Source of the DNA: Pithys albifrons albifrons
Lineage: Eukaryota > Chordata > Aves > Passeriformes > Thamnophilidae
Assembly: GCF_047495875.1 (NCBI RefSeq)
Contig: NC_092459.1
Span: 42,334,490-42,398,489, forward strand
DNA length: 64,000 nt
Reading direction: 5' to 3'
The notes under the pieces were generated by a model. It saw only the letters and a program-made list of their open reading frames with translations, was not told where the DNA came from and did no database searches. Position numbers and translations under genes: made by a program. Position 1 is the first letter of the stretch; each line of letters opens with the position of its first letter. Below are positions 10,203-24,100 of this stretch, piece after piece.

Positions 10203-13200
10203 CATTTTTTCAGAGTGTGTGGATTAGCACTAGGTAGAATATAGGAATCTTCTTTCCAAAGTCTTTCAAGCAAAAACTTTGCTAGATAAGGGACTTTACA
10301 ACAGTTTTGGGTATCAGTAGAATAGATTTGAGTTGATGCTCAGGAAATTGTTAAGGAGTCCATTAGTTTCAACAGGGCAAAGTGATTCTGTGTATGCAAG
10401 ATATCTATTGTGTTTAAAATATTAAACCTTGAATGAAAAGCATATTAATTATTTTAGGTATGAAAAATTTATGCTGACCAGTTCATGAAGCAATATGAAA
10501 TATATATATATATGTATAAAACAACTGCATTTGTGTCTACACTGTGTTGAAAAAATAAAAGTTGCAGTAATTAATTATCTGTTTCAGTTCAATTTGCTTT
10601 CTATTGAGAACATCTCATGCTGTTTTATAGTACTTAATAAAATCTAATCCATTAGACAATGTGATAGAATATGGTAATATATACTGACTGCAGGCCCCCT
10701 TTGGTTCTAAAACCAATTTATATGTAGATGATATCCATTTTAAATCTCTTCCAAAATAATTTAGTTTACAGTTTCAAATAGTGCAAACTAGATACTTCTT
10801 GTAGGCCAATATCAAGTTCACAAAATCTTTTTGTGCGTTTCATGTAAAAAAAATATAATGAAGCTGAAAATGAAAAGGATCCTGTTGTTTTTCTTCTAGG
10901 TACAAGCTAAAACATCTCAATGTTCATTAATTTAAAAACCAAACAAGAAATTGGACAACTAGGATAAAAATTTGGAATTAGTTCTGAAAAATCATTGCTG
11001 CATATGTGGAAATACAAATTCATAAATAAAGCATTTGGGAAATTTTCTGGAAAATAAAGTAAACAAAAATACACCCAACACCTTTGTTTTCCTCACCAAG
11101 AATGGATCTGTCTAAACTAGAATAGAATCTAAAAAGATTTTTGCTTAAAAAGAAATTTGATCTTATTAAAACATCACTTCATTGCCCTTTATACCCAGTT
11201 GTTTGAATGGTACATGTGTTTTCTATATTTTTATATGTTATCCTTTGCAATTGTAGATATAATAAAATTAACAAAAAAAAAAAGAAATTTAGATTAAAAG
11301 AAATATTTTTATATAAATAATATTCATTAGACAGCTGGAAAGGGAAAAAGACACCATCAATAAACCCTCTACTGAATCTCAATCATGTCAGGACTGAGAA
11401 AAATCACACACCATTAACTTGATTAATATGAACTTTACTTTTGACAAGCAGAAAACATTAAAAGGGATGAATCCTATACCTCCTAATAAAATTTTATTTT
11501 CTTCTTTACAAATGAATAACTTCACGTTGTCATGTAACTTATAAAAATAAGCAGTGTTCTAGGGATCCTATATGAAAAATCACTATAAACCATAATTTTG
11601 ACCACTGATGGTTTTAGCAGTTGAATTCAAGACCAGAAAGAAAAGGGTCAGAAAACACAGTCCTCTATTTAACAAAAAAGAGTCCTTTAAAGTGTTCTAT
11701 GTCCTCCTATATTTGTAGAATTAGTCACATGGCCCTCAAAAGGCCTTTTTTATGACCAGCCTAAACCGGATCAAAAACAGGGGTTTGGTCCTGCAAATTG
11801 ACAGATGAAACTTAAGAGTTATGCCTCTGTACTTGTAAATACTGAGAAGACCATAGAAAAAAGGAAAAATATTTCCAATTTTACACAAAAAATCCTTTAA
11901 AATTAGAATTTGGGATAAATTAGTCACATAACTGAAACAGGGATTTTTTTGTGTAATTATTTTTTATTTGTGTCTAAATTAAAATGAGCATGCCATCATC
12001 CTATTTTTTTTCTGAACTAAAGGACACAATTTCCAGAGGAAAATGTTTTGTTTATGTTACGTCTAACATAACCATTTACCTTTGGGGACGCTATCTTATA
12101 AATAATTGTATAGAACTCAAGCTGACAACATTTTAAGACATATACCTAAATCTAAAGATTCCTATACTGCTGCCCAAGTGTCAAAAGGCAGTCATGGTAT
12201 TAGTTCAGGTCTTTCAGAGGGATTAATCTCAAATTTCAATATTTTAAAATTTTACAACTTATCTTACCTCAGTTATCCTAGGCTCCTCTGTAGCAAAGAG
12301 GGAGAGAGAACACCTGGATTTAGAATTAGAACTTTGCTACAAAGATGTGGTTTCTAGGGTAAAAATATAGTAAGTCTGCCTACTACCAAGAAAAACTTCT
12401 CTTGACTGGAAAGCAAAACACATATTTATCTAACGCTTCATAATGGCAATATAAGTAATAGAAGAAAAGCTTACAGCACCTTTGAGGAAAGAGCTAGATT
12501 TTTTTTTCTAGAAACTGATGGCACAATCTATTTCTCTCTCTTTATGTCTATTGATTAACTTAAAAATTCCTAGACCTTTTTTTTTTAAATATGTAGCTTT
12601 TATCTTTTCATGTAAAACAATTATCCCAAAGCCGCTCTAAGGCCTATTTCTATGAAGTGAAAGAGAAATGGGTCAAAAAAACTTTTCTCAGAGCTTATTT
12701 ATGAACAGGCATGCCAGATTAATTACATTACTGTTTAATGGACCACATATTCAATTAGTTTTGCAATGGCCCTTCAATTAAATAAACTCTCCACAGCCAA
12801 TTTAAATGTCAGAACAATGGGATTGAAACCAGACAATTTTAACTACAAATTAAAGTCCATAGATGATTTTTTTTCCTCCACTTCTATTTAAAAAGTAGAA
12901 TACTGAATTTTCAGGTTTGTGAAAGAATTATAAAGTCAGTTATCTACAGTCTAGTTTTAGGAATTGTGGTGTAATTCAGAGGCTTCTGTCCACAGAGGAA
13001 TAGTAGCAGTAATATCTATATTACCATTTTCATGATGGTAAGTCCTTTAAAATATACAAAAATCTCTACATACATTCTAACTTGCACTTTTAAGTAGAAA
13101 AAAAAATGAAACAGGAAATATATTATGAATTTTTAAATATCTTGAAAAAAAATAACTCCCTCTATAAAATACTTTACGTATTGTTACAAACAGCATCAGT

Positions 13201-13310
13201 GTGGACTGTTTCTGTTTTTCATGTATTACTTAAATTTTCCAGGATTTTTAAGTATTTGCAATTTCTTTCAAGATTATGAAAATAATGCCAAAAAAATTCC
13301 AATTTAAGTT

Positions 13311-13333
13311 CATGAAGCTGATTCAGCTTCATG
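13311..13333. repeat. Perfect 11-bp inverted repeat with 1-nt centre
   Basis: The arm catgaagctga at 13311-13321 is followed by one t and its exact complement tcagcttcatg at 13323-13333. It could form a small cruciform or hairpin. No function is evident. Confidence 0.85.
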
Positions 13334-15104
13334 CCAGAAACCAGTGGTAACAGATATAAGGCCAGATTGTTTGCTTTTATGAGTATTAGAATAGATCAGC
13401 TGATGACAGCGTGTGGTACAAGTTCCACAGCTAAGATTTTAGGTTTCATTAGCTGTTTAGAAAATAACTCTGACATTGAGTTAACTTTGTCTTCTTGTCT
13501 GCTTCCTTTGTTGAAACAAAATCACCTATTTGTTCTAATTCTTCCATGGTAAGCTCAAGTGTTTTCAGTTCTATTGAAATCTATTCTATACATGCATGAA
13601 TGAAAGAAGGTTTTGTAATCTTTCCAAGAAGTAGAAATGTTAATTTATTACTAAATAAATAGCACAGCATCTTGGTCCTTATACATAGCTGTGCAAGTTT
13701 GATCTTGGAAAGAGATTCAGATTACATATGTCTATACACACATTTATAAGTTTAATATAACACATTGGGGTTTAGCTGTAATGGATGATTCAGATATGCC
13801 ATAGCTTCATCATCAGATCATTAGACGTAATAGTTCAGACTAAGAGCCCAAATTCTGGTCTAAGTCAAAGAGCCTAAAATATTTTCCCAAGGTTTGTTTT
13901 GAAAGAAGAGGAAGAATGTGGCACTGAATAAGAGTCCAGTGACTACTCTCCCATTTCCTGACTATTTCTTGCTCTTGGGATCTTCTAAGGCATCACAGTT
14001 TTCCAAAATACTAATCCTTACTGGATTTCTCTTTCTTTCTCTTCTAAGGTTCCATTGCACTGTTTACACTTAAAAGGAAAAATAAAATTCCTTTAGCTCC
14101 ATGATTCTACCAGTGTCATGTGTGACACCATCTTCTTTTGTTCCTTTTTAACCTGACGGCTGGAAAATGTTGGTGTTGCCTAGGCCTCACACTGGAAGAC
14201 AGTGAACAGTTACTACTGCTCACCCTACATTACACATGGTTTTATAGTGTAATATTAATTCTTCCAAAAGTTATCTCGTTGCCATGAAGTCATATTTTGA
14301 TAAATAACTGGGTTTTCTACTTTCAATCAATCCTTTCTTTTATTGTGCACCAGTTCAAATGAAAGAGGATCCTGTATACAAGATATTTGTTTCATATACT
14401 ACACGAGAAATATTACTATTGAATGAAGTTGATCTTATTTTTTTCAACTCTTGTTCCATTTCCAGCTTCTTCTAACTGCAGCAAGGAAGTTACCATTTAC
14501 ACTACTGATTGCTTACTTCAAGCAGTAATACAAATCTCAGTTCTATTTATGGATTAAGTACTCAGTAAGTACTCAGTAAGCTAAGAGGAGCAAAACTGAA
14601 ATGAAACAATACTTTTTTCTCCTATTATGAGACCAAAAGCATAATAATAATGAGAGATCAAATTCAAAAAGGAGGGAAACCCCCACAGACACTGAACACT
14701 ATTAGAACTTCTGCTGACAGATGATACAACAATGGTCTTTTGAAAATACTATATACTTTTTAATAAGCATATATGAAAGTTATGCATTTTAGAAACAGCA
14801 TAAATATTTGTGTACCTGAGGCATTGCTTGAATAGCCTACGGAAAGCTTCTACTAGCATACTTCCCATGGAACTATTAATTCTGACTCAAATTAATTAAT
14901 TACTCAAATGTGGGTCCTGGTAAACTTCAAAATATTTTTGACACTCTCTCCCCTGTTGTGTAAAAGGGTCCTCACATTTGGTTCATGGTTTTTCTTTTTT
15001 CTCTTGTATAAGCATCACCCTTATTACTCTGTTTCCAGCTCTGGCTAGTAATTTACCTTAATTTCTTAGCTTTTTATAAGTGCATCTAATATGGTAGAAT
15101 GTTG

Positions 15105-15202
15105 GTTTGGTTTGGGGTTTTTTGTCAGATTTTTTTTTTTGGGGGGTGGGGTGGGGTTGTTTTTTTTGGTTTTGTTCGTTTACTTTTGGGGGGTGGGGGG
15201 GC
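15105..15202 (+). repeat. G/T-rich block with G-quadruplex potential
   Basis: Runs gggggg-t-gggg-t-gggg occur at 15141-15156 and gggggg-t-ggggggg at 15188-15201, embedded in T-runs. The plus strand could fold into a G-quadruplex. It may be a degenerate simple repeat. Confidence 0.6.
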
Positions 15203-15740
15203 TTCATGGATCTAGAAATTTTCATATCATACCCCAGATATTTATTTTGAAGATAATAAAACAAAGCATCCCATAAATGTAATTCTATAGTCTTTTTCTA
15301 CAATCAGAAGACAAAGACACTTACAAAGACAAGGTATTTTGACTGCACTAGGCAAAAGTTTAAGGGCAGAATTTTTTGTCTCTACTCAATGAAAATAAGA
15401 TCATGTCTTTAAGTGTCTAAAGTGTCTTTAAATGCCTAAAGTTAAGGGTAGATGGATCCTATCTCATATGCTTTGTTCAATCTAAACAAAGAACCTACTC
15501 TTTCTAGAAAGTGATGGCATTGTTGCATGCAGACTGTGTAGATATCACTCCAGATGCAAAATGCAAGATACAAGAAAAGTTGACTTTCCTAGCACAGGAT
15601 ACTGCACCCTGCTCCTCTTACAGACAATTCCAGATCTGTTATAGAATGCAGAGAGAGGAACAGTGAAATATTACCATTTTTTTTTACAGATACAATACAC
15701 AATCCTTTACAGAGCCACAATCCAAATCATAAAATTCAGT

Positions 15741-16722
15741 CGACTGCTTTTTACCTGTACATGCTTACAGGAAACTCAGTTCAACAGTTGCTTACATGAA
15801 GAAAAGGGGGAAAAAAGCCAAAACCACCAAACAGGAAAAAAAAAATAGGACTGATATTTTCTGCCCACAAAAATCTAAGGTCAAATTAGGTGCTAAATTT
15901 GCTATTTCCCATGGGCCCCACAATAATCCTGTTCCTTCCTTTATTATCAGTTACGCAGTTCTAGCTGAAGCTCTTCAAGGCAACTCCTTCATGGTCCCAT
16001 CAGTCAGAGACCTGAGTGCCCTGCCCTTTGGTAGGGTCACTAATATCTACTGTTCCACAGGATTTATGGGTTTGGGTTTTTATGCTTACTTACTATTAAC
16101 CATATATCCTAAGACATGTCCTTATAAAGCAGATGTTCTCTCATGCAGCACATCAGATTTGTGGAGCAGAATCAACATAACCTACTATATTTTCACTCCA
16201 GTGATGCATACATGTTTTAGGATGCGAAAGTCTAACTTACCAGACAAAATTTTTATTGAGAACCCTAACCAAGTAGAAAGAGCAGCTGTTTTTGACATGC
16301 CTTGTTCTCACAGAGCTGTTGTAAGGCTCTCAGTTGTTGGGGAATGTTGGAGCTCCCACAACATCACCATAGCAACAGATCCTCACTGCCAGACAACTTT
16401 TAATTGCCAAATGCAACATATGAAATTAAATCTAACACAGTCCTTGCCACTTTCTAAATCTAAACCATGTCCATGAGAATCAGTTGCAGTGAAATTCTTT
16501 AATAAACTTCTACAAATATCTGGCATTTCTTCATTTTTCAAGACCGGATTTCTTATTGCAGGGCATGAGTTTTTGCCATTTATTAAAATTGTATTTTTGA
16601 AGGTTGATTTGTTTGAGTTTGATTTGCTAGGGTCTAGTGGGCAAAGGTTGACGTTTTGTGAATGTCATGACCTCCTAAGAAGATACCACTCATGTAGATC
16701 TATTGAGTTAGCCTTATACTAA
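15741..16722 (+). other. Unusually long open frame of unknown status
   Basis: After an in-frame taa at 15738-15740 the frame is open to a tga at 16474-16476. The first Met is at 15796, giving 226 residues. The same frame then reopens through 16489 to a stop at about 16720-16722, so 327 codons contain a single stop. At this AT content such a frame is not expected often by chance. The N-terminal 20 residues are Lys-rich and come from a low-complexity A-rich stretch. The rest is Cys-rich with three possible N-glycosylation sites (NIT twice, NLT once), and residues about 88-105 are hydrophobic. I recognise no domain. There is no clear promoter, Kozak context or splice site that supports a gene. 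It may be chance, a decayed pseudogene or a lineage-specific exon. Confidence 0.25.
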
Positions 16723-17386
16723 GTAGCATTGGTCTTGCAAATATGGTAGCTATGGAAACATGGAACTTCCTGTGACCACTAAAATTGTATAGGTGGCTAG
16801 ACTGCACAGAGCTGCTGTGAGCCGGACCTGAAAAACTACCTGGTCAAGTTAGGGTTTGATGAATGCAGCACAGAACATGATTGAATACCTGAGAGATTTT
16901 CTATCTATAAAATAACATATAGAACAATCCAGTGTTTATAACGTGTTGCAATGAATGCACTGCTCTGAGAAACATGAAATGCAAGAACAACTAACTGTAT
17001 TTAACAAAGATGGATGTTAAAAAGGAATATGTTCCTTAAAAGTTTTGTAGATGTGTAGTATGTGGTCTACCTTTGGTTTCCAACTTACAAAACTTCTTTT
17101 GTTTACTTAAAAAATACAGTTCTATAGAAAAAAAGTACAGAATTTTAAATGCCTATGAAAAAAAATTGCTACCAGAATGTTTCAAAAGAGGTTATTTGTT
17201 ATATGTAGGTTTCATACCAATCGCTCCTTTTTCACATGCAGAATTTTAATCACAGAAGCAGCGAAAGGCAATTTCTACTTACAAAGAGTGCCATCAGTGG
17301 CTTTAATTTCTGAGACTAGGTAGATATATAAACAAAGAAATGTGGTATAAACTCTTCTTGTTTATTAAATAAAAAGCAAATTGTAT

Positions 17387-17401
17387 GGGGGGGGGGGGGG
17401 G
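17387..17401 (+). repeat. Poly-G run of 15
   Basis: Fifteen consecutive g bases follow ttgtat. Such a run is rare in an AT-rich setting and its length may be affected by sequencing error. Confidence 0.85.
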
Positions 17402-18162
17402 CGGGAAAGAGCTTCATCTTCACATCCCTCTGATTAGAACTGATATTTTCATTTAGATTCTGGATAATAAAGTCTCTAAGCCATGAAACCACAAGGCAAA
17501 TTTTGAGGTGATTAAAGCCTTAGGCCTATTGCTGTAGAAAATGACCTTATTTAGGAAACAACAATTTGATGCTAATAGATTTTGAAAAAGAATAGACAAA
17601 AGAGCTTTCTCAATGTTTGCTTACTTTTCTCTGCGGAAACAAGAGTTTGTTTACAAGTATTGTTCTCATTACATAGGCTAAATAGTAATGGGTGCATTTG
17701 ATTTAATTACATTTAATTAAATTTCATTACATTTAATTACAGTGAATTAGCACATTAGTTTGCTGTGCATTCCTGTATAGTTCTAGTCTGATGTTTAGAT
17801 CCAGAATCACAAAACAACTAAAACGCACAAACTCTTATCTAGGTCAGTTCTAGGGTAGTTCTCTAGAGTATTTTTTAAAAAAAACACCTCACCGTGAATG
17901 TTGGATAGAAGTTTCCAAGAGTATGTTATGAAGTTCCTTAGCTAATAATAATATCCACTTTTCTTAAGGCTTGGAACTATTGTCATTTTTGCCATGCTTA
18001 GATCTCTATCCTCTTTTGCAACTCTGTCTAGCCAGAACTCCCAAAGTAAATGATATTCTGATTAAGGTCCAATGACCCTTACAAGCCCTGTCTTAGCATG
18101 TTCAGCACATACTAATAATAAGTCCTAGGTAGAATAGAGAAGATACAGCTCTTTCTATTAAA

Positions 18163-18189
18163 ATATATATATATAGGGAGAGAGAGAGG
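18163..18189. repeat. (TA)n followed by (GA)n
   Basis: A TA run at 18163-18175 passes into gggagagagagagga at 18176-18189. A compound simple repeat. Confidence 0.75.
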
Positions 18190-21100
18190 ACGAGAAGTGT
18201 GTTTTAAGTCTTCCTTAACAATAACTGAAGGTATAGTGCATAGACATGATTCTGAAAATCTTTATTCTACACATTCATCAATTAGAGACACTCAAAACTT
18301 ATTTGCTTTTGCAAAATCATACAGGGATAGTAAGAGACAGGCATTTGTGAGAAAACAGTGATTTCTTGCCTTTTTGAATTTCTAGCTAACAAAAAAAAAT
18401 ACTACTAATCAGTAGTGATTATCACTTTCTATTGTCCACGCAAGAGTGTATCATTTCAGCTGAAATTATTTCCTTCCTCCTTTTCATCTCACAATCCAAA
18501 AATATCAGGTAAGGAATTCAATAATATACAGGGAATTTGTAAGGTAGGTGTCTCTGACAGGTTACTGTTTCTAGAATTTATGTAAAAATGTGAGCTATGT
18601 CACTGACTATATTCATATTATATCAAGTTAATGTAGATGTTTCTATTATTATACAAAAGCAATGTTGGGGTTTTTTTTCCTCTTAAAGTTTCCCTACCCC
18701 ATAATCTATGCACATTTTAACATTTGAATAATATTCAAGTTTGGGGAATAAATATGAGCTATTTTCCTCAGGTTACTTGCATCAAGACATAAAAATGGTG
18801 GAACTAAGAGTAACAAAGAGACTATGCATAATAATCAAAGGACAGCAAAACAACTGCACAGATTTACTATAGAATTAGAAAGAAAAAAAAGTAAGACCAC
18901 ATAAATTTAGCCTCTTTTACTTAAAAAAAGGAAAATTAAACCACTTAAATTTGCCTTTTATATCTGTGTAGGTAGCAGTGGCTGCATGATACTAAACAGA
19001 GAGAGTTAGAAAGGGGTCTTTTTATGTGTAAGTTTAAGAAAATCTATGTCCTATATTGTTTTCATTTTGTTAATAATCACCCTGCAATCAGCTATATTAC
19101 ATTAAATGAACATGACTCAAACAAGTGGCAGGAACATTTTACTTAGCAGCAGAAACAACATTCGAATAAGGAGTTCTCAATCTACCCTATTTTTGTCAAT
19201 TTGTACTAAATGCCTTTAAAAGTTTCAACAGCCTTTTTTAGAGCACTTTTATTTTAAAGAGCTTGAAGGCCTCAGTAGGATTTGGGTGGAATTCTCTTTT
19301 AGAATGTCTTTAAAATCCAAATCAATGTTATCTCTACAGCAAGTATTCCATATAGTTTTTAGTCTAAAGATTTATAGCAGCTAAAGAAACTGGCTATGGT
19401 GGAGTGTAAAGCCACATTTATAAGAAGCTTTTTTTATTATGGTATTTTATTCAGTACAATATCCCACAAAGTTTTTTCACCTCCCAAGGATATCCATTAT
19501 TAATTAGCTTATGGCAATTATCTTTGACAGGAGAAAGTGTTATGAAGCAAGTTGTTTTTAAATTAAATTAGATTTCCTCTAACAATTTTTAGTGTAGCCT
19601 AAAAACATCCCATTTTCATAAGCAGTGAATGTGCAAGGAAAAGGGAATGAAAATTAATCAGAATTAATTTTGCCTTTTTTTATATGCTGCATCTAGACTC
19701 TTTGAAATGTTCACAAACAATCTGAACTGTACTGCAACTACAAAACTTTCTTATCTGAGAATATTACAACCTGTTCCTGTAATATGAGGATAAATTCATA
19801 ACTTTCCAGTTAACATTTCTTGCTTTTCTCTTTACCTTTCTGGTTCATCTGTTTTCTTGTTTTTGAAGGACAATTTCTCTAGATAACATCACCATTTTTA
19901 ACCAGACTTTATATTTCAAGACAATTTACTCCAGAAGCACGCATTTTTAAGTCATCCATTTAATGCTCTTCCTTTGGAGGTTTCCCAAAAGCATCCACAA
20001 AAGTGGATCTGTTTATTCTGCATTTGTTGGGTTTTTATCACTTTAAAATACAGACACAGAGAATTTTTAGCCAATTACTGACAATTTCAAGAAAACACTT
20101 GGTATAGGATTTCAGCCATCTGTGATCTAAAGACAGTGTGCTGTAACATAGCTGTGTGATGTTAGTTTTTTTGAGAAAATCATTCTGAAGGTGTGAAAAA
20201 TTATATTAGCTAAAAAAACCCAGAGAGCATAAATGTGAAAACGCAGGAGAAGTTTAGACATAAGATAGTAATTATTAGGAGTGCAAAGACACAGGAGGCA
20301 CAATACTAGCTGGAAGCCATAAAATCTTCAGGAAACAAATAAATAATTGGAAGATGCTAACTTGAAAGCATAAATCAGCCTTCTTCAGGAAATATTTCAC
20401 AATTCCCCAATTATGATGACTACCCAACCAGCAGAAATTCACTGTGTATTTTATTTGTACTGTGGAGCATGTTAATGTGTAGCCTGTGCTGCTTGTTAGT
20501 GACTGGAACTTGATATCTATCATGCACAATTGAAAATAAACAATTGCACTGTACACTCTGGACTTCACAAATATTGCCTGAATTATTTGTGTGCCACAAA
20601 ACTTACTCAATAAAAATGATTTAGAGAATAATTGCAAAATTTCTGCTGAATCTGTGCTGAAATACACCATCATCCTTGCATCCTAGCGGTCATATTTTGA
20701 CTAAAGACTAAAGAACATGGACATCAGTAAAGCAAGGTCTGACATTTAGTGGTTACCCACCTAGAACAAGTGTCACTCTTTCCTTCAAGCAAGCCAACAG
20801 ACAGGAAGAAGTATAAACAAAATCTTCAGACCAGTATTAATCCCACAGAGTTTACAGAAAAATATTACATCCTAAAAGGGTTAGTAAAGGCAAAGTAAAC
20901 AAAACATTGATTCATCCACTACATTGGACATGCTATATAGCAAAAAAAAATCAAGCTACATATATTTCTAATATACATATTTATTGTTCTTGACTTTTCA
21001 AGAGTGTTAACTTTTAGGTGATTCTTTCAAATTCAACTTGAAACAATCTCACAAAGAGAGAGCAGAATAGGATTCCCCTATTCAGTCATAAGTCCTAGTA

Positions 21101-24100
21101 TAAGAAAATCCATTGTGAGAGGAGACTAAGAGACAGATTCTGATTCACAGTATGTTTCACCTCTGTTACATCAGCTTTAGGAGCAGATCGTAGACTCTAC
21201 CTAAGTCAGACTTCTTTTGATTTGAGAGAGATAAGCGTTAAAGAAATTTAAGTTGTTCACCTAGCTCTGCAGAGTGTTTAAGATACATTTGTCAACACAA
21301 CAGGATATAAGTGCTCCAACTTCTCTGAAGCATGCAAATGCCACTTGGGAGTTATCACAAGGTCTGAAGAAGGGTTTTATTCAACTCAAGTTACAAAAGC
21401 TTGAGGTTTCACCAGCTCTATGAAAACTGGAGGAACACAATATGAAGCATAAAGCCACTTTTCCCTGTTTTATTTGAATTCTGAAGTGATTAAAGTAGCC
21501 AAGTGAGGGCTGATGATCAGACTGCATATGTGCTCCTGAGGGGGGGAAAAAAATAAATGTAAGTGAACAGAAAAGCTGGCAACCTTCTGGTATAAATTTA
21601 GCAAGTAAAATAGGTCTGAGTGAAACTTTCCTACCAAACACTTTTGAAACAAAACCAGATTTTCAGTAAAATGATCCTTATCAGCAATATCCTCCATATA
21701 AAATTATACAGCTACTCAGGAAAATGGGAAAAAAAATTAAGGGGTACCAGGGAGCAGAGATGGGGGGAAGAGATGTGAAAGTGAAAAGGTTTGTTTGGTT
21801 TTTTTTTAAGTTGTCATTATTAGTTTGCTGGAAAAGTTTTTACATCCATGCCATCTAATAATGTAGGCTTTCTCTTTCTCTTTTTTTTAATTAAATAATT
21901 CAGGAAATGTTGTATAATGTTTAAAGATTAGCTAAATCTTCACTATAATTCCCTTGTGGCTCTTGCTTAAGGATTCCTAGCTGTCAAGTTGTTCTTTATA
22001 ACATCAAAGGACTAAGAAGAAACAATGCAATGCATGGTGGTTCTTACCACAAATTCTGTATGAGCTGCAAAGTGGCTTTGTGAAACTGGCAATATATAAA
22101 TAATTAAAAATAAATAAATAAGATCACAGACATACTAGCATTCAGAAGGATGTTTCCAAGAAGTCAAGTTGAATTTAATTAAGGATTGCAAAAAGAAGGA
22201 ATGAAAAATTAGTAAACAAGATACCTGGTGAAGAGAGACCACATAAGCAATTAAGCTTTTAAAATCCAAGATTAGTATGTGAAACCATGGCATTAAAGTC
22301 ACGTCTTTTTCACTCCCCACATTCACATTTTAAAGATTGAAATATCAACTCTGTTCCTGAGAATGACATATCATCTACAGTAGACACTTAACTCTGCCCA
22401 TAGTAAGAGTTGTGTTAGCGATTTGCCAGCTCAACCCAGGGCAATATAGCAGCTGCTAAACCAAAAGAGTGCCATTGACTAACCTTATCAGCAATAATTT
22501 TCAGAATTTTACTTTAATCTTCTTTGAGTTTAAACACTGACAGAGAAATATATTTGAGGACCTTTAATTTTTTTCTGGAAGACTGATTGTAAAAAATAGT
22601 TCCAAACCCAACAAATATTTTTGGTGTGAATCTTCACACAGGACCATTTTTGTTAGAGTTACTCATCCAGTTTGCAAACATACTGTGCATTCTTATAGTT
22701 CAGCAGCAGCACACAAGCATCTAAATGTATGAGCATCTTGTGGTTAACAGAACAAAATACTGGTTGGTGCCATACAGCTGGCTTATCTGTGAGACCCAGC
22801 TATCATTGGAAAAGAGAGAACAAATCACAGAGTGGTAGTGAATTATCCTTACATTCAAAACAAGCCATTAAGCAAGCTTTTCATAAGTCAAATTTTCACT
22901 GAGTCAAATAGAAGTATTGCCTGTACAAAGGGTCTTGCAACAAGTCTCCAGCACATATTTTTGTGCATAGAGAGAAAAGAAAGAACACATTTCAAGTAAT
23001 GTTTCTATTTATATGTGCTGTTTAAGAATTGCCCAATTTGCAGCTGCAGATTTAAAGCATATGACCTGGTTTTCCCAGTGATTGTTCAGAGCTTTAATTC
23101 ATTCCCTTTACAAAATGTTTCTTTAATTATGTTCAGTGTTAAAAATACTTTATCTTCTTGATTAGCTAATTACTACTTGCCATTCCCTAGTTACTATTTA
23201 GGAATGTGCTGTTGTTTGTTTGTCTATATATGCCTAATTTCTAGTTTTCAATAATCTTTCTGACATTTAATTCTTCATCTTTCTCCTTCTTGCATGGGAT
23301 TGTTTGCAACATTTTCAGTCAGCTTATCAAAGCATTTGCTGACAGAGATTTACTACATGTCTGTTTTTCAGTGTTGCCTTAATAATTCATGCTAGAAATG
23401 TTATTTAACCACAGTCTACTCACTGTTCTTGAGGTTCTGAAGAAGCGGGTATTATATTTTCATTCTTTGCAAAAATGTTTTCATGCACAGAATGCTCAGT
23501 TCTTTGCTGGTCTCTGATATAATTTTTTCACTACTAAAATAGCTTGCTTTTATACTCTATACAAAGTGTAGAACAGAATCATAGGAACATGAAAATATAT
23601 GATGTGGAAAACAGAAAGCCAGAAGGACTTTAGATATAGACCCTTATTTTCAAAGATATTGAGGGTGAGAAATTAGCAGACAAAGGCAAATAGAGAGGAA
23701 AAAAAAAGGATAATATTTGCTGCTAAAAGTGGTAAGTAACGTATACAGGAATATACACAAACAACAAGGTACTACAGAGAACAAAGTCTTAATTTCAGAA
23801 GTATCAAGATAGAGGGGAAAAAAGTACAAAAAATAGAATTTAAGTTAGGAAAATACAGCACATAAATTAAGGAACTTCATTAAATATATATCTCATTTGA
23901 TGTTGAAACAGTTGCAAATAGTGTAGTATTGATTTAATAATGTTTTTTGATACTTCAAGATGACAGGTGCAAGAGTTGAGTCATAACAGATAAAATTTTG
24001 AAACTTACCTAAAAGGATGTTGCTAAAGTGGAAAATAAAAGTGTAAATGAGTACTTGAAACATAAACTGCACCAACTTGAGACCAAGCTCACCAGTCTCA

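Larger units (their letters stand above)
10203..15740. other. Long stretch of unique non-coding DNA
   Basis: No mobile element or exon is recognised over 5.5 kb. It contains a TA run at 10499-10512, a perfect inverted repeat at 13311-13333, a G-rich and T-rich block at 15105-15202, and a possible conserved element at about 12700-12850 (see findings). Confidence 0.5.

Noticed and set aside
20275..20673. A 132-residue minus-strand frame
   Set aside because: Hydrophobic and compositionally like random AT-rich DNA; no domain, start context or neighbour supports it.
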